A stretch of 64,000 nucleotides of DNA from the NCBI RefSeq assembly GCF_001831495.1, contig NZ_CP017689.1, forward strand, positions 124,001 to 188,000, read 5' to 3'. A model generated the notes under the pieces. That model was not told the DNA's origin and ran no database searches. It worked only from the letters and a program-made list of their open reading frames with translations. Source of the stretch: Thalassotalea crassostreae. GTDB lineage: Bacteria; Pseudomonadota; Gammaproteobacteria; Enterobacterales; Alteromonadaceae. Positions within the stretch are counted from its first letter, which is position 1; each line of letters starts with the position of its first letter. The position numbers and the translations under genes are program-made. Shown here one piece after another: positions 11,647 to 22,361 of this stretch.

Positions 11647-13278
11647 CTAGTTCTTTTTAAGCGCTAAAATAGCGCAGCCGATACTCGCAAAAAAAGCTAC
11701 CAATGATAAGCCTACCTGCTGATCTACAATTAATATTGTAGAGCCGACAAATAGTGCTGAGGCAGCGATGCTATATTTGAGTTTAACTTGTTGAGCGATT
11801 TGTTGCTGCTGCATTGCGACAAGTAGTTTTTGTTGTTCGATTGCAGATTCTTTACCTGTTTTCAGGTAATCGTATATGAGGTCTGGTAGCTCTGGCAATT
11901 TTTCACCCCAAAATGGCAAATTTTCTTTGATTGAATTAAACAAAGCTTTTGGTCCCATTTGCTGTTTAACCCAATCTTCCAAAAATGGCTTAGCAGTTTG
12001 CCATAAATCTAACTGCGGATATAACTGACGACCTAAACCTTCGATGTAAAGCAAGGTTTTTTGCAATAAAACTAACTGCGGTTGAACTTCCATATTAAAA
12101 CGGCGTGCGGTATTAAATAAGTTTACTAACACTTGGCCAAAAGATATTTCAGCCAGTGGTTTAGCAAAAATTGGCTCACAGACAGTGCGAATCGCAAATT
12201 CAAATTCATCAACATTGGTATTGTGCGGTACCCAGCCAGAATCGACATGAAGCTGTGCGACTTTATGATAATCACGGTTAAAAAAAGCGACAAAATTTTC
12301 TGCTAGGTATCGCTTATCTTCTTTGTTCAATGTACCAACAATACCACAATCAATGGCTATCCACGTTGGGTCGTCGGGATTAGTGGCATCAACAAATACA
12401 TTACCTGGATGCATATCGGCATGAAAGAAGCTATCTCTGAATACCTGGGTGAAAAACACTTCTACACCGCGCTCAGCCAGCAACTTCATATTGACGTTTT
12501 TCTGTTCTAAGCTATCTACTTCGCCAACACCAATGCCATAAATACGCTCCATAACCATGACATTTTTATGGCAATACTCGCTATAAACTTCCGGTACATG
12601 CAGTACTTTATCATCGGCAAAGTTACGACCTAGTTGAATTGCGTTAGCGGCTTCGCGAAGCAAATCGAGTTCATCTATAATGGTTTTTCGATATTCATCT
12701 ACTACTTCGATTGGGCGTAATCGTTTGCCTTCACTATAAAAGCGATCGACCAAGCGAGCAAATGCTTGCATAACTTTGATATCGGCTTTAATGGTTTTTT
12801 CGATGTTAGGACGAATTACTTTTACTACCACTTGCTTTGCTTGCTCAGCCTCTTCAACAAGAGTAGCGGCGTGCACCTGAGCGATAGACGCGCTTGCTAG
12901 AGGTTCAACATCAAAATCATCAAAATATTGAGCAAATTTTTCTTCACCAATGGCAGCAATGATCAATGCTTTTGCTTTTTCGCCATCAAAAGGCTCTACA
13001 CGGTCTTGTAAATGCGCGAGTTCATTTGCCATTTCTTTTGGTAAAAGATCTCGACGAGTTGAAAGCATTTGTCCAAATTTAATAAAAACTGGGCCAAGAG
13101 ATTCTATGGCTAGACGAAAACGAAGTTCAACAGGTTTGTCTTTATGCTTGTTCCTAATCCAAAATAGACTATGGCGTGCGAGTTTAGCTGCAAAAGGTGT
13201 TTTTTCTTTTGGCAGTAGCTCGTCTAGTCCATAATTAAGGAATGTTTTTACTATTTGATATAATCGTCTACTGCGCAC
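11647..13278 (-). CDS. ubiB: UbiB, ABC1/ADCK-type atypical kinase for ubiquinone synthesis
   Basis: UbiB is a membrane-anchored ATPase of the UbiB/ADCK family needed for coenzyme Q biosynthesis. The 543-residue protein carries the family signature FIKFGQ (KxGQ, residues 67-70), the [13 protein letters not shown] loop, VVVKVIRP with the ATP-site lysine, and [13 protein letters not shown] followed by AIDCGIVG in the catalytic region. Two C-terminal membrane segments (about residues 500-540) anchor it. It follows ubiJ by 13 bases in a ubiE-ubiJ-ubiB run. Confidence 0.96.
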   Translation of the reverse strand: MRSRRLYQIVKTFLNYGLDELLPKEKTPFAAKLARHSLFWIRNKHKDKPVELRFRLAIESLGPVFIKFGQMLSTRRDLLPKEMANELAHLQDRVEPFDGEKAKALIIAAIGEEKFAQYFDDFDVEPLASASIAQVHAATLVEEAEQAKQVVVKVIRPNIEKTIKADIKVMQAFARLVDRFYSEGKRLRPIEVVDEYRKTIIDELDLLREAANAIQLGRNFADDKVLHVPEVYSEYCHKNVMVMERIYGIGVGEVDSLEQKNVNMKLLAERGVEVFFTQVFRDSFFHADMHPGNVFVDATNPDDPTWIAIDCGIVGTLNKEDKRYLAENFVAFFNRDYHKVAQLHVDSGWVPHNTNVDEFEFAIRTVCEPIFAKPLAEISFGQVLVNLFNTARRFNMEVQPQLVLLQKTLLYIEGLGRQLYPQLDLWQTAKPFLEDWVKQQMGPKALFNSIKENLPFWGEKLPELPDLIYDYLKTGKESAIEQQKLLVAMQQQQIAQQVKLKYSIAASALFVGSTILIVDQQVGLSLVAFFASIGCAILALKKN

Positions 13279-13291
13279 AAATTTCTCTTTG

Positions 13292-13927
13292 TTAACTTAG
13301 TTTAAGTACTAGTTTTTCAACATCTTGCGTTAAAGTATCGACGTCTTGTTCGAGTTGCGCAACTTGTTGATTAAATTTATTAATTTTAGAACCGGTCACC
13401 AATAATTGCTTCTCATGCAAAAGATACTCGCTACTATCTAATTGAATTTGTTCTGTGGCAAACTTAATTTTGTTAGCTATTAGTTTACCTAGTTTACTGA
13501 CTTTAAAAGCCGGCACATCGCCAATTCGCAAAGCGAGTTGTTGCTGCCAATCGATATCGAGTGATTCGGCTACGCTAGCAAATTGTTGTGCAATTTTTAC
13601 ATCACCAACGATATCGAGCTCACCTGATTTTATCAGCGCGGTAATTTGATCACCCTGCTTTAACTTAGGCAACGCTTTCAAACTTGTCTGAATCACGCAG
13701 TCAGTAGAAAGCTTACTGGCGATAATATTTAGTTTGCCGTTATCAGCAAGAATAGTTAATGGAAATTCGAATTCATTGATCAGTAATGTCAGCGATTTTT
13801 GTTCGACACAGGCTAATAGATTCTGGTCTTGGTTAGTCAAACTGGACTGATGTGAGCTCAATGCTTTATTGGCAATGAGCTCAATCAACGCGCAAAACGC
13901 TTGTTTAGGCATTAGCTGTTCAATCAT
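13292..13927 (-). CDS. ubiJ: UbiJ, SCP2-domain ubiquinone biosynthesis accessory protein
   Basis: UbiJ is a lipid-binding scaffold of the cytosolic Ubi complex. The 211-residue protein has an N-terminal SCP2-like fold (through about residue 110, with [25 protein letters not shown]) and a C-terminal coiled coil of about 30 residues ([17 protein letters not shown]), as in E. coli UbiJ. Its place between ubiE and ubiB supports the assignment. It starts three bases after the ubiE stop. Confidence 0.9.
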   Translation of the reverse strand: MIEQLMPKQAFCALIELIANKALSSHQSSLTNQDQNLLACVEQKSLTLLINEFEFPLTILADNGKLNIIASKLSTDCVIQTSLKALPKLKQGDQITALIKSGELDIVGDVKIAQQFASVAESLDIDWQQQLALRIGDVPAFKVSKLGKLIANKIKFATEQIQLDSSEYLLHEKQLLVTGSKINKFNQQVAQLEQDVDTLTQDVEKLVLKLS

Positions 13928-13930
13928 AGA

Positions 13931-14686
13931 TTAAAACTTATAACCCTTATGTAGAGCAACTATTCCACCGGTTAAGTTGTGATATTTGGTTTGCTCAAAG
14001 CCAACATTTTCCATCATTGACTTTAACGTTTCTTGATCAGGGTGCATACGAATTGATTCAGCAAGATATTGGTAACTTTCACCATCTTTAGCAACAAGTT
14101 CGCCCATTTTAGGCAGGATGTTGAACGAATAGAAATCGTAAGCTTTGTTCACTAAGTCGTGTTCTGGCTTGCTAAATTCCAGTACTAATAAGCGTCCGCC
14201 GGGTTTTAATACACGGTAAATTGACGCTAACGCCTTATCTTTATCGGTTACATTGCGTAAACCAAAAGCAATGGTCACAATGTCAAAACTGTTGTCTTCA
14301 AACGGCAGTGCTTCAGCATTGGCTTGTACATAGTCGACGTTGCCAACAATACCTAAATCGCGCAATTTATCACGTCCAACATTTAGCATTGATGAATTGA
14401 TATCAGCTAAAATTACTTTACCAGTTGGACCTGTTAGCTTTGAAAATTTCGCCGTTAAATCGCCTGTACCGCCTGCCAAGTCAAGAATACTATTACCAGG
14501 GCGCACGCCACTTGCGTCTATGGTGAATCGTTTCCATAGGCGGTGAATACCAAAAGACATTAAATCATTCATAACATCATATTGTTTCGCCACAGAATGG
14601 AAAACACTGGCAACCATTGTTTCTTTTTCATCAGTTTTAACGGTTTTAAAGCCAAAATGAGTGGTATCTTTTACATCTTTAGTCAT
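13931..14686 (-). CDS. ubiE: Bifunctional demethylmenaquinone/demethoxy-ubiquinol C-methyltransferase
   Basis: UbiE is a SAM-dependent C-methyltransferase acting in both ubiquinone and menaquinone synthesis. The 251-residue protein has the family markers [29 protein letters not shown], the SAM loop [29 protein letters not shown] and [10 protein letters not shown]. It heads the ubiE-ubiJ-ubiB run. Between it and recG lies a 58-bp palindromic element (14798-14855). Confidence 0.97.
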   Translation of the reverse strand: MTKDVKDTTHFGFKTVKTDEKETMVASVFHSVAKQYDVMNDLMSFGIHRLWKRFTIDASGVRPGNSILDLAGGTGDLTAKFSKLTGPTGKVILADINSSMLNVGRDKLRDLGIVGNVDYVQANAEALPFEDNSFDIVTIAFGLRNVTDKDKALASIYRVLKPGGRLLVLEFSKPEHDLVNKAYDFYSFNILPKMGELVAKDGESYQYLAESIRMHPDQETLKSMMENVGFEQTKYHNLTGGIVALHKGYKF

Positions 14687-14797
14687 TGCGGTTTAGCCTA
14701 TGCTAATCAATTATTTCAATGGCTCTAGTGTACTTAACTTTGCTGCTATCGGTAAAGTAATTTAGCGATTTATGAATAGTAAAAGCTCGAAGCAAGA

Positions 14798-14855
14798 AAA
14801 ATACTGGTGTCAGAGCCCACTTAATTGAAATAATGGACTATGCCACCAGTATTTT
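14798..14855 (-). repeat. 58-bp palindromic element / probable recG terminator
   Basis: Twelve-base arms, AAAATACTGGTG and CACCAGTATTTT, pair perfectly around a 34-nt centre. On the minus strand the second arm runs into TTTTTCTTG, so it can act as the terminator of recG despite the long loop. The size and the internal GGTGTCAGAGCCCACTT resemble REP-like elements I recall near REP-associated transposases in marine gammaproteobacteria; that resemblance is from memory only. Confidence 0.5.
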
Positions 14856-14859
14856 AGCA

Positions 14860-16962
14860 CTATGCGTTTGAGTATTGCTCTTTATTGGCAAGCCAGCGTT
14901 TTATTAGCGCTTCCGCTTTTTCTGGATGCTCACGCCAAAGCATGCTCGCTTGTTGTTGGATTTCGGGAATAAGTTCGCCGTCTCGTACTAAATCGGCAAT
15001 TTTTAGCTCGGCTAAGCCTGTTTGACGTGTGCCAAGGAGCTCACCAGGGCCTCTAATTTCTAGATCGCGTTGGGCAATTAAAAAGCCATCGTTTGATTCG
15101 CGCAACACACCTAGACGTTTTGTAGCGGTTTTTGAAAGCGGACTTTTATACATGAGTACACAATGTGAGGCGACAGAACCTCTACCGACACGGCCGCGCA
15201 ACTGATGTAATTGCGCTAAACCTAAGCGCTCAGGGTTTTCAATAATCATTAAACTCGCGTTTGGTACATCAACGCCAACTTCGATGACTGTTGTAGCGAC
15301 CAGTAAATGAATATTTCCCGCTTTAAATTCATCCATAACCGCTTGTTTCTCATCGGCTTTCATTCGCCCGTGCACGAGACCAACTTTTAATTCTCCAAGT
15401 TGTTGTTGCAGATACTCAGCAGTATCTTCAGCGGCCTGACATTCAAGCACTTCAGACTCTTCTATTAGCGTACATACCCAATAAGCTTGACGGTTTTCAG
15501 TCATACAATTGAGCTTAACTCGTTCAATGACGTCATCACGCCGTGCATCGCTTATCGCCACTGTAGTGATTGGTGTTCTGCCAGGTGGCAATTCATCGAT
15601 TACTGAAGTATCTAAGTCGGCATAGGCAGTCATCGCCAATGTCCTTGGGATAGGTGTCGCGGTCATAATTAATTGGTGTGGATAGCAATCACCAATTTTA
15701 CCTTTCTCTCGTAATTGCAGCCGTTGATGGACACCGAATCGATGTTGCTCATCAATAATAATCAGGGCCATGTTATGAAATTCTACTTGCTCTTGAAACA
15801 ATGCATGTGTGCCTATCACCATTTGCATGCTGCCATCACTAATCGCATTCAGTGCATGCCTTTTCACCTTCACCGGGCTTTTACTAGCCAGCCAACCAAC
15901 TTGAATACCAAGAGGGGAAAACCAATTGGCAAAATTTATTGCGTGCTGCTCCGCCAATATTTCAGTTGGTGCCATTAAAGCTACTTGATAGCCTTGACCT
16001 ATAGCGGTAAGTGCGGAAAGTGCTGCGACTAAGGTTTTACCAGAGCCAACATCACCTTGTACCAAGCGCATCATAGGTAAATCTTTAGCTAAATCACTAC
16101 GCAGCTCATTGACGACTCGTTGTTGTGCCCCTGTTGGCGAAAATGGTAACGACTTTAAAAATGATTGCTCTAAGTCTTCTTTGATGTGCAGTGGTATCGC
16201 TGGGTGCTTATCACTAGATTGTCTGAGCTTCAGCATGCTCAAGTTGTGAGCCAACAATTCTTCTTTAATCAAACGGAGCTGAGCAGGGTGTCTACCTTGC
16301 TCAATCATTTCAATACTCACTTCTGGCGGTGGGCGATGAATTGTCAGTAATGCGTCGGTAAGTGATATGTTTTCAGCGAAAAATCTATCAGGAAGAAGAT
16401 CTTCGACTTTCCCTCGTTCAAGTCTGAGCAGTGCTTGATCGCAAATATTACGAATACTGATTTGCCTAAGGCCGTCGGTCGCTGGGTAGACCGGTGTTAA
16501 TGTTTCTTCTACTTGAGGTGCATCAGTACTGTCATCTATTTTTTTGTATTCTGGATGAATAATTTCAAAGCCACGCGCGCCACGCTGAATTTCGCCAAAA
16601 CAGCGAATGCGAGTACCACGACTAAGGTTATTTTTTTGGGCAGCACTAAAATGGAAAAAACGTAAGGTAAGCTCACTATAACCGTCACTAATGCGAACCA
16701 GTAACATTCGTCGCCGACCAAGACTAATTTGGCTATCGACGACTTCACCGATGACACTTGTATGAAGGCCTGGCATCAAGTCTCTGATGGCATAGACTCG
16801 AGTGCGGTCTTCGTATCTTAGGGGTAGGTGGAAGACCACATCTTGTAATGTATAAAGGCCGAGTTTTTCTAGCTTTTTGGCAATGCCAGGACCGACGCCT
16901 TTAAGCACAGTTACCGGTGTGCTCGCTAAAGTATGCAGTCCTTCGCGTGATGCCATAGTCAT
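14860..16962 (-). CDS. recG: ATP-dependent DNA helicase RecG
   Basis: RecG remodels stalled replication forks and Holliday junctions. The 700-residue protein has the N-terminal OB-fold wedge domain (about residues 20-230, with LKGVGPGIAKKLEKLGL), then the SF2 motor with Walker A GDVGSGKT, the DEQH box IIDEQHRFG, TATPIPRTLAM, TTVIEVGVDVPNA and QLRGRVGRG, and the C-terminal TRG region with QRDLEIRGPGELLG. It begins one base after the trmH stop, within the conserved spoT-trmH-recG order. Confidence 0.98.
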   Translation of the reverse strand: MTMASREGLHTLASTPVTVLKGVGPGIAKKLEKLGLYTLQDVVFHLPLRYEDRTRVYAIRDLMPGLHTSVIGEVVDSQISLGRRRMLLVRISDGYSELTLRFFHFSAAQKNNLSRGTRIRCFGEIQRGARGFEIIHPEYKKIDDSTDAPQVEETLTPVYPATDGLRQISIRNICDQALLRLERGKVEDLLPDRFFAENISLTDALLTIHRPPPEVSIEMIEQGRHPAQLRLIKEELLAHNLSMLKLRQSSDKHPAIPLHIKEDLEQSFLKSLPFSPTGAQQRVVNELRSDLAKDLPMMRLVQGDVGSGKTLVAALSALTAIGQGYQVALMAPTEILAEQHAINFANWFSPLGIQVGWLASKSPVKVKRHALNAISDGSMQMVIGTHALFQEQVEFHNMALIIIDEQHRFGVHQRLQLREKGKIGDCYPHQLIMTATPIPRTLAMTAYADLDTSVIDELPPGRTPITTVAISDARRDDVIERVKLNCMTENRQAYWVCTLIEESEVLECQAAEDTAEYLQQQLGELKVGLVHGRMKADEKQAVMDEFKAGNIHLLVATTVIEVGVDVPNASLMIIENPERLGLAQLHQLRGRVGRGSVASHCVLMYKSPLSKTATKRLGVLRESNDGFLIAQRDLEIRGPGELLGTRQTGLAELKIADLVRDGELIPEIQQQASMLWREHPEKAEALIKRWLANKEQYSNA

Positions 16963-16963
16963 A

Positions 16964-17674
16964 CTACTCGTCGATGTCTGCCCAAGCTTCTTTGTTCATT
17001 TGCATTTTTTTCCACCAATCGTCATCGGCAACAATTTCGCCATCATCATCGATTTGTGGATAAGGTAGTCCTTTGCGTTGACAGGCTTTTGCAAATATTG
17101 GGTGTCCACCTTCAAATAATACGCGATTACGATGTTCCGCAGTGACTTCAGAAGGACTGTCATACATACCTGCTAACTGACGTTGACGCTGAGCTTCGTA
17201 AAGAGTCACCGCACAGGCTACAGAAACATTTAATGATTGCACCATACCGACCATAGGAATAACGATATCTTGATCGGCCATTGCTAAAGCTTCATCGGAA
17301 GCACCAAATTTTTCTTGGCCAAGAATAATGGCTGTAGGCTTAGTGTAATCAATCTCGCGAAAATCCACGGCAGTATCACTTAAATTGGTGACTAGTACTT
17401 GCATACCTTGTTCTTTCAATCGAGTGATCGCGTCTTTGGTGTTGTCATAACTATGAACGTCAACCCAGTTATGAGAGCCAACAGCGCTGCTTGCACCGAC
17501 ACGCATGCGCTCATTTTTCCAAACTGCGTGAACATCACTAACACCGATGGCATCACAGGTACGAACAACAGCCGCGAGATTATGAGGTTTGTGCACCCCT
17601 TCCATGCAAACGGTTAAATCGACTTGTCTTTTGTTAAGCATTTCGAGAATGCGCTGATGTCTTTCAGGTGTCAT
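16964..17674 (-). CDS. trmH: tRNA (guanosine(18)-2'-O)-methyltransferase
   Basis: TrmH methylates the 2'-OH of G18 in the tRNA D-loop. The 236-residue SPOUT-fold protein has the three motifs: HNLAAVVRTCDAIG (motif 1, with the catalytic Arg), AIILGQEKFG (motif 2) and VGMVQSLNVSVACAVTLYEA (motif 3, trefoil knot). The C-terminal extension (about residues 170-236) matches the longer enterobacterial TrmH. It is placed between ridA and recG with gaps of one base on each side. Confidence 0.96.
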   Translation of the reverse strand: MTPERHQRILEMLNKRQVDLTVCMEGVHKPHNLAAVVRTCDAIGVSDVHAVWKNERMRVGASSAVGSHNWVDVHSYDNTKDAITRLKEQGMQVLVTNLSDTAVDFREIDYTKPTAIILGQEKFGASDEALAMADQDIVIPMVGMVQSLNVSVACAVTLYEAQRQRQLAGMYDSPSEVTAEHRNRVLFEGGHPIFAKACQRKGLPYPQIDDDGEIVADDDWWKKMQMNKEAWADIDE

Positions 17675-17675
17675 A

Positions 17676-18065
17676 TTAATTTACGCTTGGCAGTTCTAAA
17701 ATACCGTCAATTTCAATATCAACGCCTTTCGGTAATTGGCTAACGCCTATTGCTGCACGCGCTGGGTACGGCGTTTCAAAGTAACGACTCATGATTTCAT
17801 TTACGGTGGCGAAATTGGCTAGATCTGTCATAAAGATATTTACTTTCACCATGTCATTAATACTGCCACCAGCGGCTTCACAAACAGCAACCAAATTTTT
17901 GAATACTTGCTCTGCTTGTTCAGCAAAATCAGACGATATCACTTCCATCGTCTCTGGGATCAGAGGTATTTGTCCCGATAAATAAACCGTGGTACCTACT
18001 TTGGTCGCTTGTGAATAAGTGCCGATTGCACTCGGTGCTTTATCTGTGCTGATAACTGTTTTCAT
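17676..18065 (-). CDS. ridA: RidA-family reactive enamine/imine deaminase
   Basis: RidA hydrolyses reactive 2-aminoacrylate and related imines made by PLP enzymes. The 129-residue protein shows [37 protein letters not shown] and [18 protein letters not shown]; the Arg of RAAIGV is the substrate carboxylate ligand in the family. It lies between spoT and trmH, an insertion relative to the E. coli spoT-trmH junction. Within the Rid family the RidA subgroup is most likely. Confidence 0.9.
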   Translation of the reverse strand: MKTVISTDKAPSAIGTYSQATKVGTTVYLSGQIPLIPETMEVISSDFAEQAEQVFKNLVAVCEAAGGSINDMVKVNIFMTDLANFATVNEIMSRYFETPYPARAAIGVSQLPKGVDIEIDGILELPSVN

Positions 18066-18103
18066 AATTTCGTCTTAGTTTTCTCTTAAAATTTGGGCCA
18101 ATA

Positions 18104-20224
18104 TTACTTACGCGTTCTCACTACTTTTTGAACGTCTGGCATAATCTTCAATTTACGGATGATGTTGGCAATATGTATCCGGTCGCGACAAGTAAGCTCT
18201 AAACTCACTAAGTATAAATTTGAATCCTTCTCTTCAGAATTCAATGAACGAATATTAGAATCACACTGTGATATTACCGAAGTTAATTTCGCTAATACCC
18301 CTTGATGATTAATAATTTCGACACGCATTGCGGCAACAAATTCTTTATCAATGTCGTTGTCCCATTTTACCGGGAAGAACTTACCAAGTTCTTTTTCACG
18401 ACCACTAATGTTACGACAACCATCTTGGTGAACCATCAGGCCTTTGCCAGAACTAATATAAGCGACAATATCATCCCCAGGAATTGGGTGACAACATTTG
18501 CCATAAGTAACTAACATGCCCTCAGAACCTTTGATTGGCATCTTCGCTTTTCCATAGCTGTTTTGCTCATCATCATCACTGGTAAACTCACCAGTTAATC
18601 GTCTTGCAACACCGATACTCAGCGCATTACCTAAACCTATATTGACTAGTAATTCATCAAGAGATTGATAACCGGTTTCAACCACAACTTCTTGAATACG
18701 TTCGCTGCTAATATCTTCGAGCTTATGTTGGCCAAGCGCATGTACTAATAATCGTTTACCAAGATTAAGTGATTCATTTTCTTCCATTGTGCGCAGATAA
18801 TTACGTATTTGTAATCGAGCTTTCGCTGTAACTGCAAAGTTTAACCAAGTAGCGTTTGGTCTTGCACCTTGTGATGTGATCACTTCGATTGTTTGTCCAG
18901 AAAGCAGAGGTTGTCTTAATGGGTAAGGTTTACGCTCTACTTTCGCACCAACACAGGCATTACCTACGTCGGTATGCACGGCATATGCAAAATCTACAGC
19001 CGTTGCACCAATTGGTAATTCAATGATCTTACCTTCAGGCGTAAATACGTAGATTTCTTCCGGAAATAAATCTGTTTTTACATTTTCGATAAACTCAAAT
19101 GAGCTACCCGCACTTTGTTGTAATTCGATTAGCGATTGCATCCATTTACGCGCACGCACCTGTGCGGTAGAGCCGACTACATCTTCGCCTTTTTGTTTAT
19201 AAACCCAATGAGCGGCAACGCCTTTATCGGCCATTTGGTCCATTTCTTGGGTTCGAATTTGAATTTCAATCGGAATACCATGAGGACCAATAAGAGAAGT
19301 GTGGAGAGATTGATAACCGTTCGATTTTGGAATCGCTATGTAATCTTTAAAACGAGTTTCTATCGGTTTGAATAAGTTATGTACAGCACCTAACGCTCGA
19401 TAACAGGCATCATATTGTTCTTCAACAATAATTCGAAATGCGTAAATATCCATAACTTCGTTAAACATTAATTCTTTGTTTAACATTTTTCGATAAATTG
19501 AATACAGGTGCTTTTCGCGGCCAACAACTATGGCTTTAATACCACTTTCTGCTAGACGAGTTTCTATTTCTTCTTTGATGTTATCGATGATTTCTTTTCG
19601 ATTCCCACGAGCTTGCTTTACTGCTTCACTAAGCGCTCTGTGGCGCATAGGGTATAGGCCTTGGAAACCTAATAACTCAAGTTCATTCTTAATGCCGTGA
19701 ATACCTAGGCGGTTGGCAATTGGAGCGTAAATTTCGAGAGTCTCACGGGCGATACGTCGACGTTTATCAGGCCTTAATGAACCAAGCGTCCGCATATTAT
19801 GAGTACGGTCAGCAAGTTTAATCAATATTACCCGTATATCTTGAACCATCGCCATGATCATTTTACGGAAATTTTCTGCTTGTGCTTCTTGCTTGTTACT
19901 AAAGCTTAATTTATCTAATTTACTGACACCTTCAACTAATTCGGCCACTGTACTACCAAATAGCTCGGCAAGTTCATCGCCTGTAACTTCGGTATCTTCA
20001 ATGACGTCATGTAATAGCGCCGCCATCAACGTTTCATGATCAAGGTGCATATCAGCCAAATTACGGGCAACCGCAACAGGGTGAGTAATATAAGGGTCAC
20101 CACTTGAACGCATTTGTCCATCGTGAGCATCAAAGGCAACTTGATAGGCATGCTTAAGCAAGTCTATGTGCTCTTTCGACAGATAAGTTTCAGCTTGTTT
20201 TTTTAATGGTTCAAAAAGATACAC
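18104..20224 (-). CDS. spoT: Bifunctional (p)ppGpp synthetase/hydrolase SpoT
   Basis: SpoT makes and degrades the alarmone ppGpp. The 706-residue protein (E. coli 702) has an intact HD hydrolase site (LLHDVIEDTEV, His72-Asp73), an apparently intact synthetase domain (YAFRIIV, DYIAIPKSNGYQSLHTS, EIQIRT), a TGS domain (IYVFTPEGKIIELP) and a C-terminal ACT domain (about residues 630-706). Both activities look preserved. It is separated from rpoZ by an intrinsic terminator at 20318-20346, so it has its own promoter in 20225-20317 or relies on read-through. Confidence 0.98.
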   Translation of the reverse strand: MYLFEPLKKQAETYLSKEHIDLLKHAYQVAFDAHDGQMRSSGDPYITHPVAVARNLADMHLDHETLMAALLHDVIEDTEVTGDELAELFGSTVAELVEGVSKLDKLSFSNKQEAQAENFRKMIMAMVQDIRVILIKLADRTHNMRTLGSLRPDKRRRIARETLEIYAPIANRLGIHGIKNELELLGFQGLYPMRHRALSEAVKQARGNRKEIIDNIKEEIETRLAESGIKAIVVGREKHLYSIYRKMLNKELMFNEVMDIYAFRIIVEEQYDACYRALGAVHNLFKPIETRFKDYIAIPKSNGYQSLHTSLIGPHGIPIEIQIRTQEMDQMADKGVAAHWVYKQKGEDVVGSTAQVRARKWMQSLIELQQSAGSSFEFIENVKTDLFPEEIYVFTPEGKIIELPIGATAVDFAYAVHTDVGNACVGAKVERKPYPLRQPLLSGQTIEVITSQGARPNATWLNFAVTAKARLQIRNYLRTMEENESLNLGKRLLVHALGQHKLEDISSERIQEVVVETGYQSLDELLVNIGLGNALSIGVARRLTGEFTSDDDEQNSYGKAKMPIKGSEGMLVTYGKCCHPIPGDDIVAYISSGKGLMVHQDGCRNISGREKELGKFFPVKWDNDIDKEFVAAMRVEIINHQGVLAKLTSVISQCDSNIRSLNSEEKDSNLYLVSLELTCRDRIHIANIIRKLKIMPDVQKVVRTRK

Positions 20225-20317
20225 CTAACGGCTCCAAACTTGATTATTTTAAGGTGAATAACTTTAACACACTGTTATTTTATGTTGCTTAAAGATAAGG
20301 ATACTTTGAAATGAAAA

Positions 20318-20346
20318 GAAAGCCAATGGCAGAACCATTGGCTTTC
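20318..20346 (-). terminator. Intrinsic terminator of rpoZ
   Basis: A perfect 12-bp stem, GAAAGCCAATGG / CCATTGGCTTTC, with a 5-nt loop lies 32 nt past the rpoZ stop. On the minus strand the stem is followed by a T-run. It divides gmk-rpoZ from spoT. Confidence 0.85.
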
Positions 20347-20378
20347 TCTTTTATTCGATAATTTAAGTGATTTAGAAC

Positions 20379-20654
20379 TTAAAGTTGGTTGCCAACAATC
20401 GCAGCAACTGCAGCTAATTCAGCTGAATCTTGTTGAACTTGATGCTGACGTTCTGCATTGTCCATGATTTCTTCAGTGATTAGGTCTTGTTCGATTTCAC
20501 GTAGCGCTAAAACCGTTGGTTTATCATTTTCAATATCAACTAATGCTTCTTTACCACCAGTGGCGATTTGACGTGCACGACGTGATGCAACTAATACTAA
20601 GTCAAAACGATTACCAATTTTTTCAACTGCATCTTCAACAGTAACGCGAGCCAT
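20379..20654 (-). CDS. rpoZ: DNA-directed RNA polymerase omega subunit
   Basis: Omega assists beta' folding and RNA polymerase assembly and contributes to the ppGpp site. The ATG at 20654 gives 91 residues, the same as E. coli RpoZ, beginning [20 protein letters not shown], with [10 protein letters not shown] as the core motif and [10 protein letters not shown] following. A start seven codons upstream was rejected because it does not match the family. Linkage with gmk and spoT is classical. Confidence 0.97.
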   Translation of the reverse strand: MARVTVEDAVEKIGNRFDLVLVASRRARQIATGGKEALVDIENDKPTVLALREIEQDLITEEIMDNAERQHQVQQDSAELAAVAAIVGNQL

Positions 20655-20822
20655 GTAACTACTCCAATAGAACAATAAATTTATTTTCCAATTCTTTAAG
20701 AATCGGCATCAAGCTGCATAGTTTACTAAATGCGCAAACTTTATGCTAGAAAAAATTTATCTTTCCTAATGCTTACTTGAACGCTTGCCGAGCTTTTCAC
20801 TTAGGTTTCTTGATTTTATTGG

Positions 20823-21455
20823 TTAGTTGTTAACATCAAGTAAATCACTAAACAAGGACTGATGCTTTATTGCCTGTTGCGATTGTTTCAATCGTTGGTT
20901 GCTGACAATAACGTTTAAGTCATTTAACGCGGAGTCAAAATCGTCGTTAACGACAATGTAATCAAACTCTTGATAATGGGAACATTCTGAAACTGCCTCG
21001 TTCATGCGCTGGGCAATCACTTCTTCACTATCTTGACCGCGGCCGACCAAACGTTTTTCCAATTCAGCCTTACTAGGCGGACAAATAAAAATAGTGGTGA
21101 CTTGAGGTTTCTTCAGTCTGACTTGCTGTGCACCTTGCCAGTCGATATCAAGGAAGACATCAATTCCTTGTGCTAATTGATCATCTATTGCGCTTTCAGA
21201 AGTACCGTAATAATTGCCAAATACTTCGGCCCATTCATAAAACGCACCTTGTTTAATTAACTCTTTGAATTTATTCACGCTGACAAAGTGGTAGTGTTCG
21301 CCATCGATTTCACCAGGACGTGGCGCTCGTGTGGTATGTGATACTGAAACTTGTAACCTTCTGTCATTATTTTGCGCTAGCAGGCCTTTGATTAAGCTTG
21401 ATTTACCGGCTCCCGATGGCGCGGCTAAAATAAATAAATTACCAGGAACAATCAC
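20823..21455 (-). CDS. gmk: Guanylate kinase
   Basis: This enzyme phosphorylates GMP to GDP with ATP. The 210-residue protein has the P-loop APSGAGKSS (residues 12-20), the GMP-binding [21 protein letters not shown] segment, and [13 protein letters not shown]. It lies upstream of rpoZ, with a 168-nt gap that could hold a separate rpoZ promoter. Two genes that bear on ppGpp (rpoZ, spoT) follow it. Confidence 0.97.
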   Translation of the reverse strand: MIVPGNLFILAAPSGAGKSSLIKGLLAQNNDRRLQVSVSHTTRAPRPGEIDGEHYHFVSVNKFKELIKQGAFYEWAEVFGNYYGTSESAIDDQLAQGIDVFLDIDWQGAQQVRLKKPQVTTIFICPPSKAELEKRLVGRGQDSEEVIAQRMNEAVSECSHYQEFDYIVVNDDFDSALNDLNVIVSNQRLKQSQQAIKHQSLFSDLLDVNN

Positions 21456-21596
21456 GTAAACTCCAAATTACAGTTAAAACTCATTTATCTAAGACACAGT
21501 CATTTAAGAGCTAGTCATCTAAGACAATAAAAACGTAATTTTAGCGTAAGTTTAGCTGTTACACTAACAATAATTTTTAACCTCGAGAGGTTTATA

Positions 21597-22352
21597 TCAA
21601 CTTTCTGGTTTTATTCGTTTACTGTATAACGCTTGATAATATTTATCATTTTCATCGGCAAGTGCTTTTTGTTGGTCGGTAAGTTGAATTACCGGCTCTA
21701 TAAATTCGCCAAAACGTTCCGAATTTTCTACATTTTGGTACCAATGACTGCTCCATACGCCATCGCTGTCGCGTCTGCCCTTAGGCCAAGACAGCATACG
21801 TTGTTCAAATGGAATATCCAGTTGTTGGCACAATTGACTTAACACACTTTCTGGATTTTCTAATACATCCTTACTATCGATAATCGGTATGTCAGATTGA
21901 GTAATTTCACACAGTTGTTGATAAAGCTCATATTGACGCACAATGCCAATGTCATCGTTATTAACACTTGGCATTTTCTTGACATAGGAGTTTATGACAT
22001 ACAAAGGGTTTCTAATTAGAAAGCAATGCTTGAGGTGATTAGTCCAATCTAGGTCGATATCTTTCAGCATATGGTGGGTCATATGCTTTTGATAAAACAC
22101 TTCGCGGCCGTTATTTTCTATTTCATGATCGGTTAACAATTGTTCTACGACATCTTGCCAACGATTTGATTGACTTGCGAGGATCTGTTGGTACATAGGA
22201 TGCTTAAGTTTGGTCTGCGCTAGATAATAGGCATAAAAAGGTTCATCAACCACGGCACTATCGGTTCTATTCTCAAAACTTCGCATCATCGCCGTTGAAA
22301 TATTTCGCGGGCCAGACCACATCGCAATTCTTGTTGTCGTTATATCGTTCAT
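21597..22352 (-). CDS. Sulfotransferase-like family protein
   Basis: The 251-residue protein begins with a PAPS-binding-type loop, IAMWSGPRNISTAMMRSFENR, and has a second nucleotide-site element, FLIRNPLYVINSYVKKMP, in the position of the sulfotransferase 3'-phosphate loop. It also contains RFGEFIEPVI near the C terminus. The acceptor is unknown. It begins nine bases after the stop of the class IV aminotransferase gene, with an AAGG before its ATG, so the two are likely one operon. Proteins of this type are often annotated next to, or fused with, branched-chain aminotransferases (from memory). Confidence 0.75.
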   Translation of the reverse strand: MNDITTTRIAMWSGPRNISTAMMRSFENRTDSAVVDEPFYAYYLAQTKLKHPMYQQILASQSNRWQDVVEQLLTDHEIENNGREVFYQKHMTHHMLKDIDLDWTNHLKHCFLIRNPLYVINSYVKKMPSVNNDDIGIVRQYELYQQLCEITQSDIPIIDSKDVLENPESVLSQLCQQLDIPFEQRMLSWPKGRRDSDGVWSSHWYQNVENSERFGEFIEPVIQLTDQQKALADENDKYYQALYSKRIKPES

Positions 22353-22361
22353 GCAAAAACC

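Noticed and set aside
21583..21596. AACCTCGAGAGGTT palindrome between gmk and the sulfotransferase gene
   Set aside because: A two-base loop and no T-run on either strand; no known operator match.
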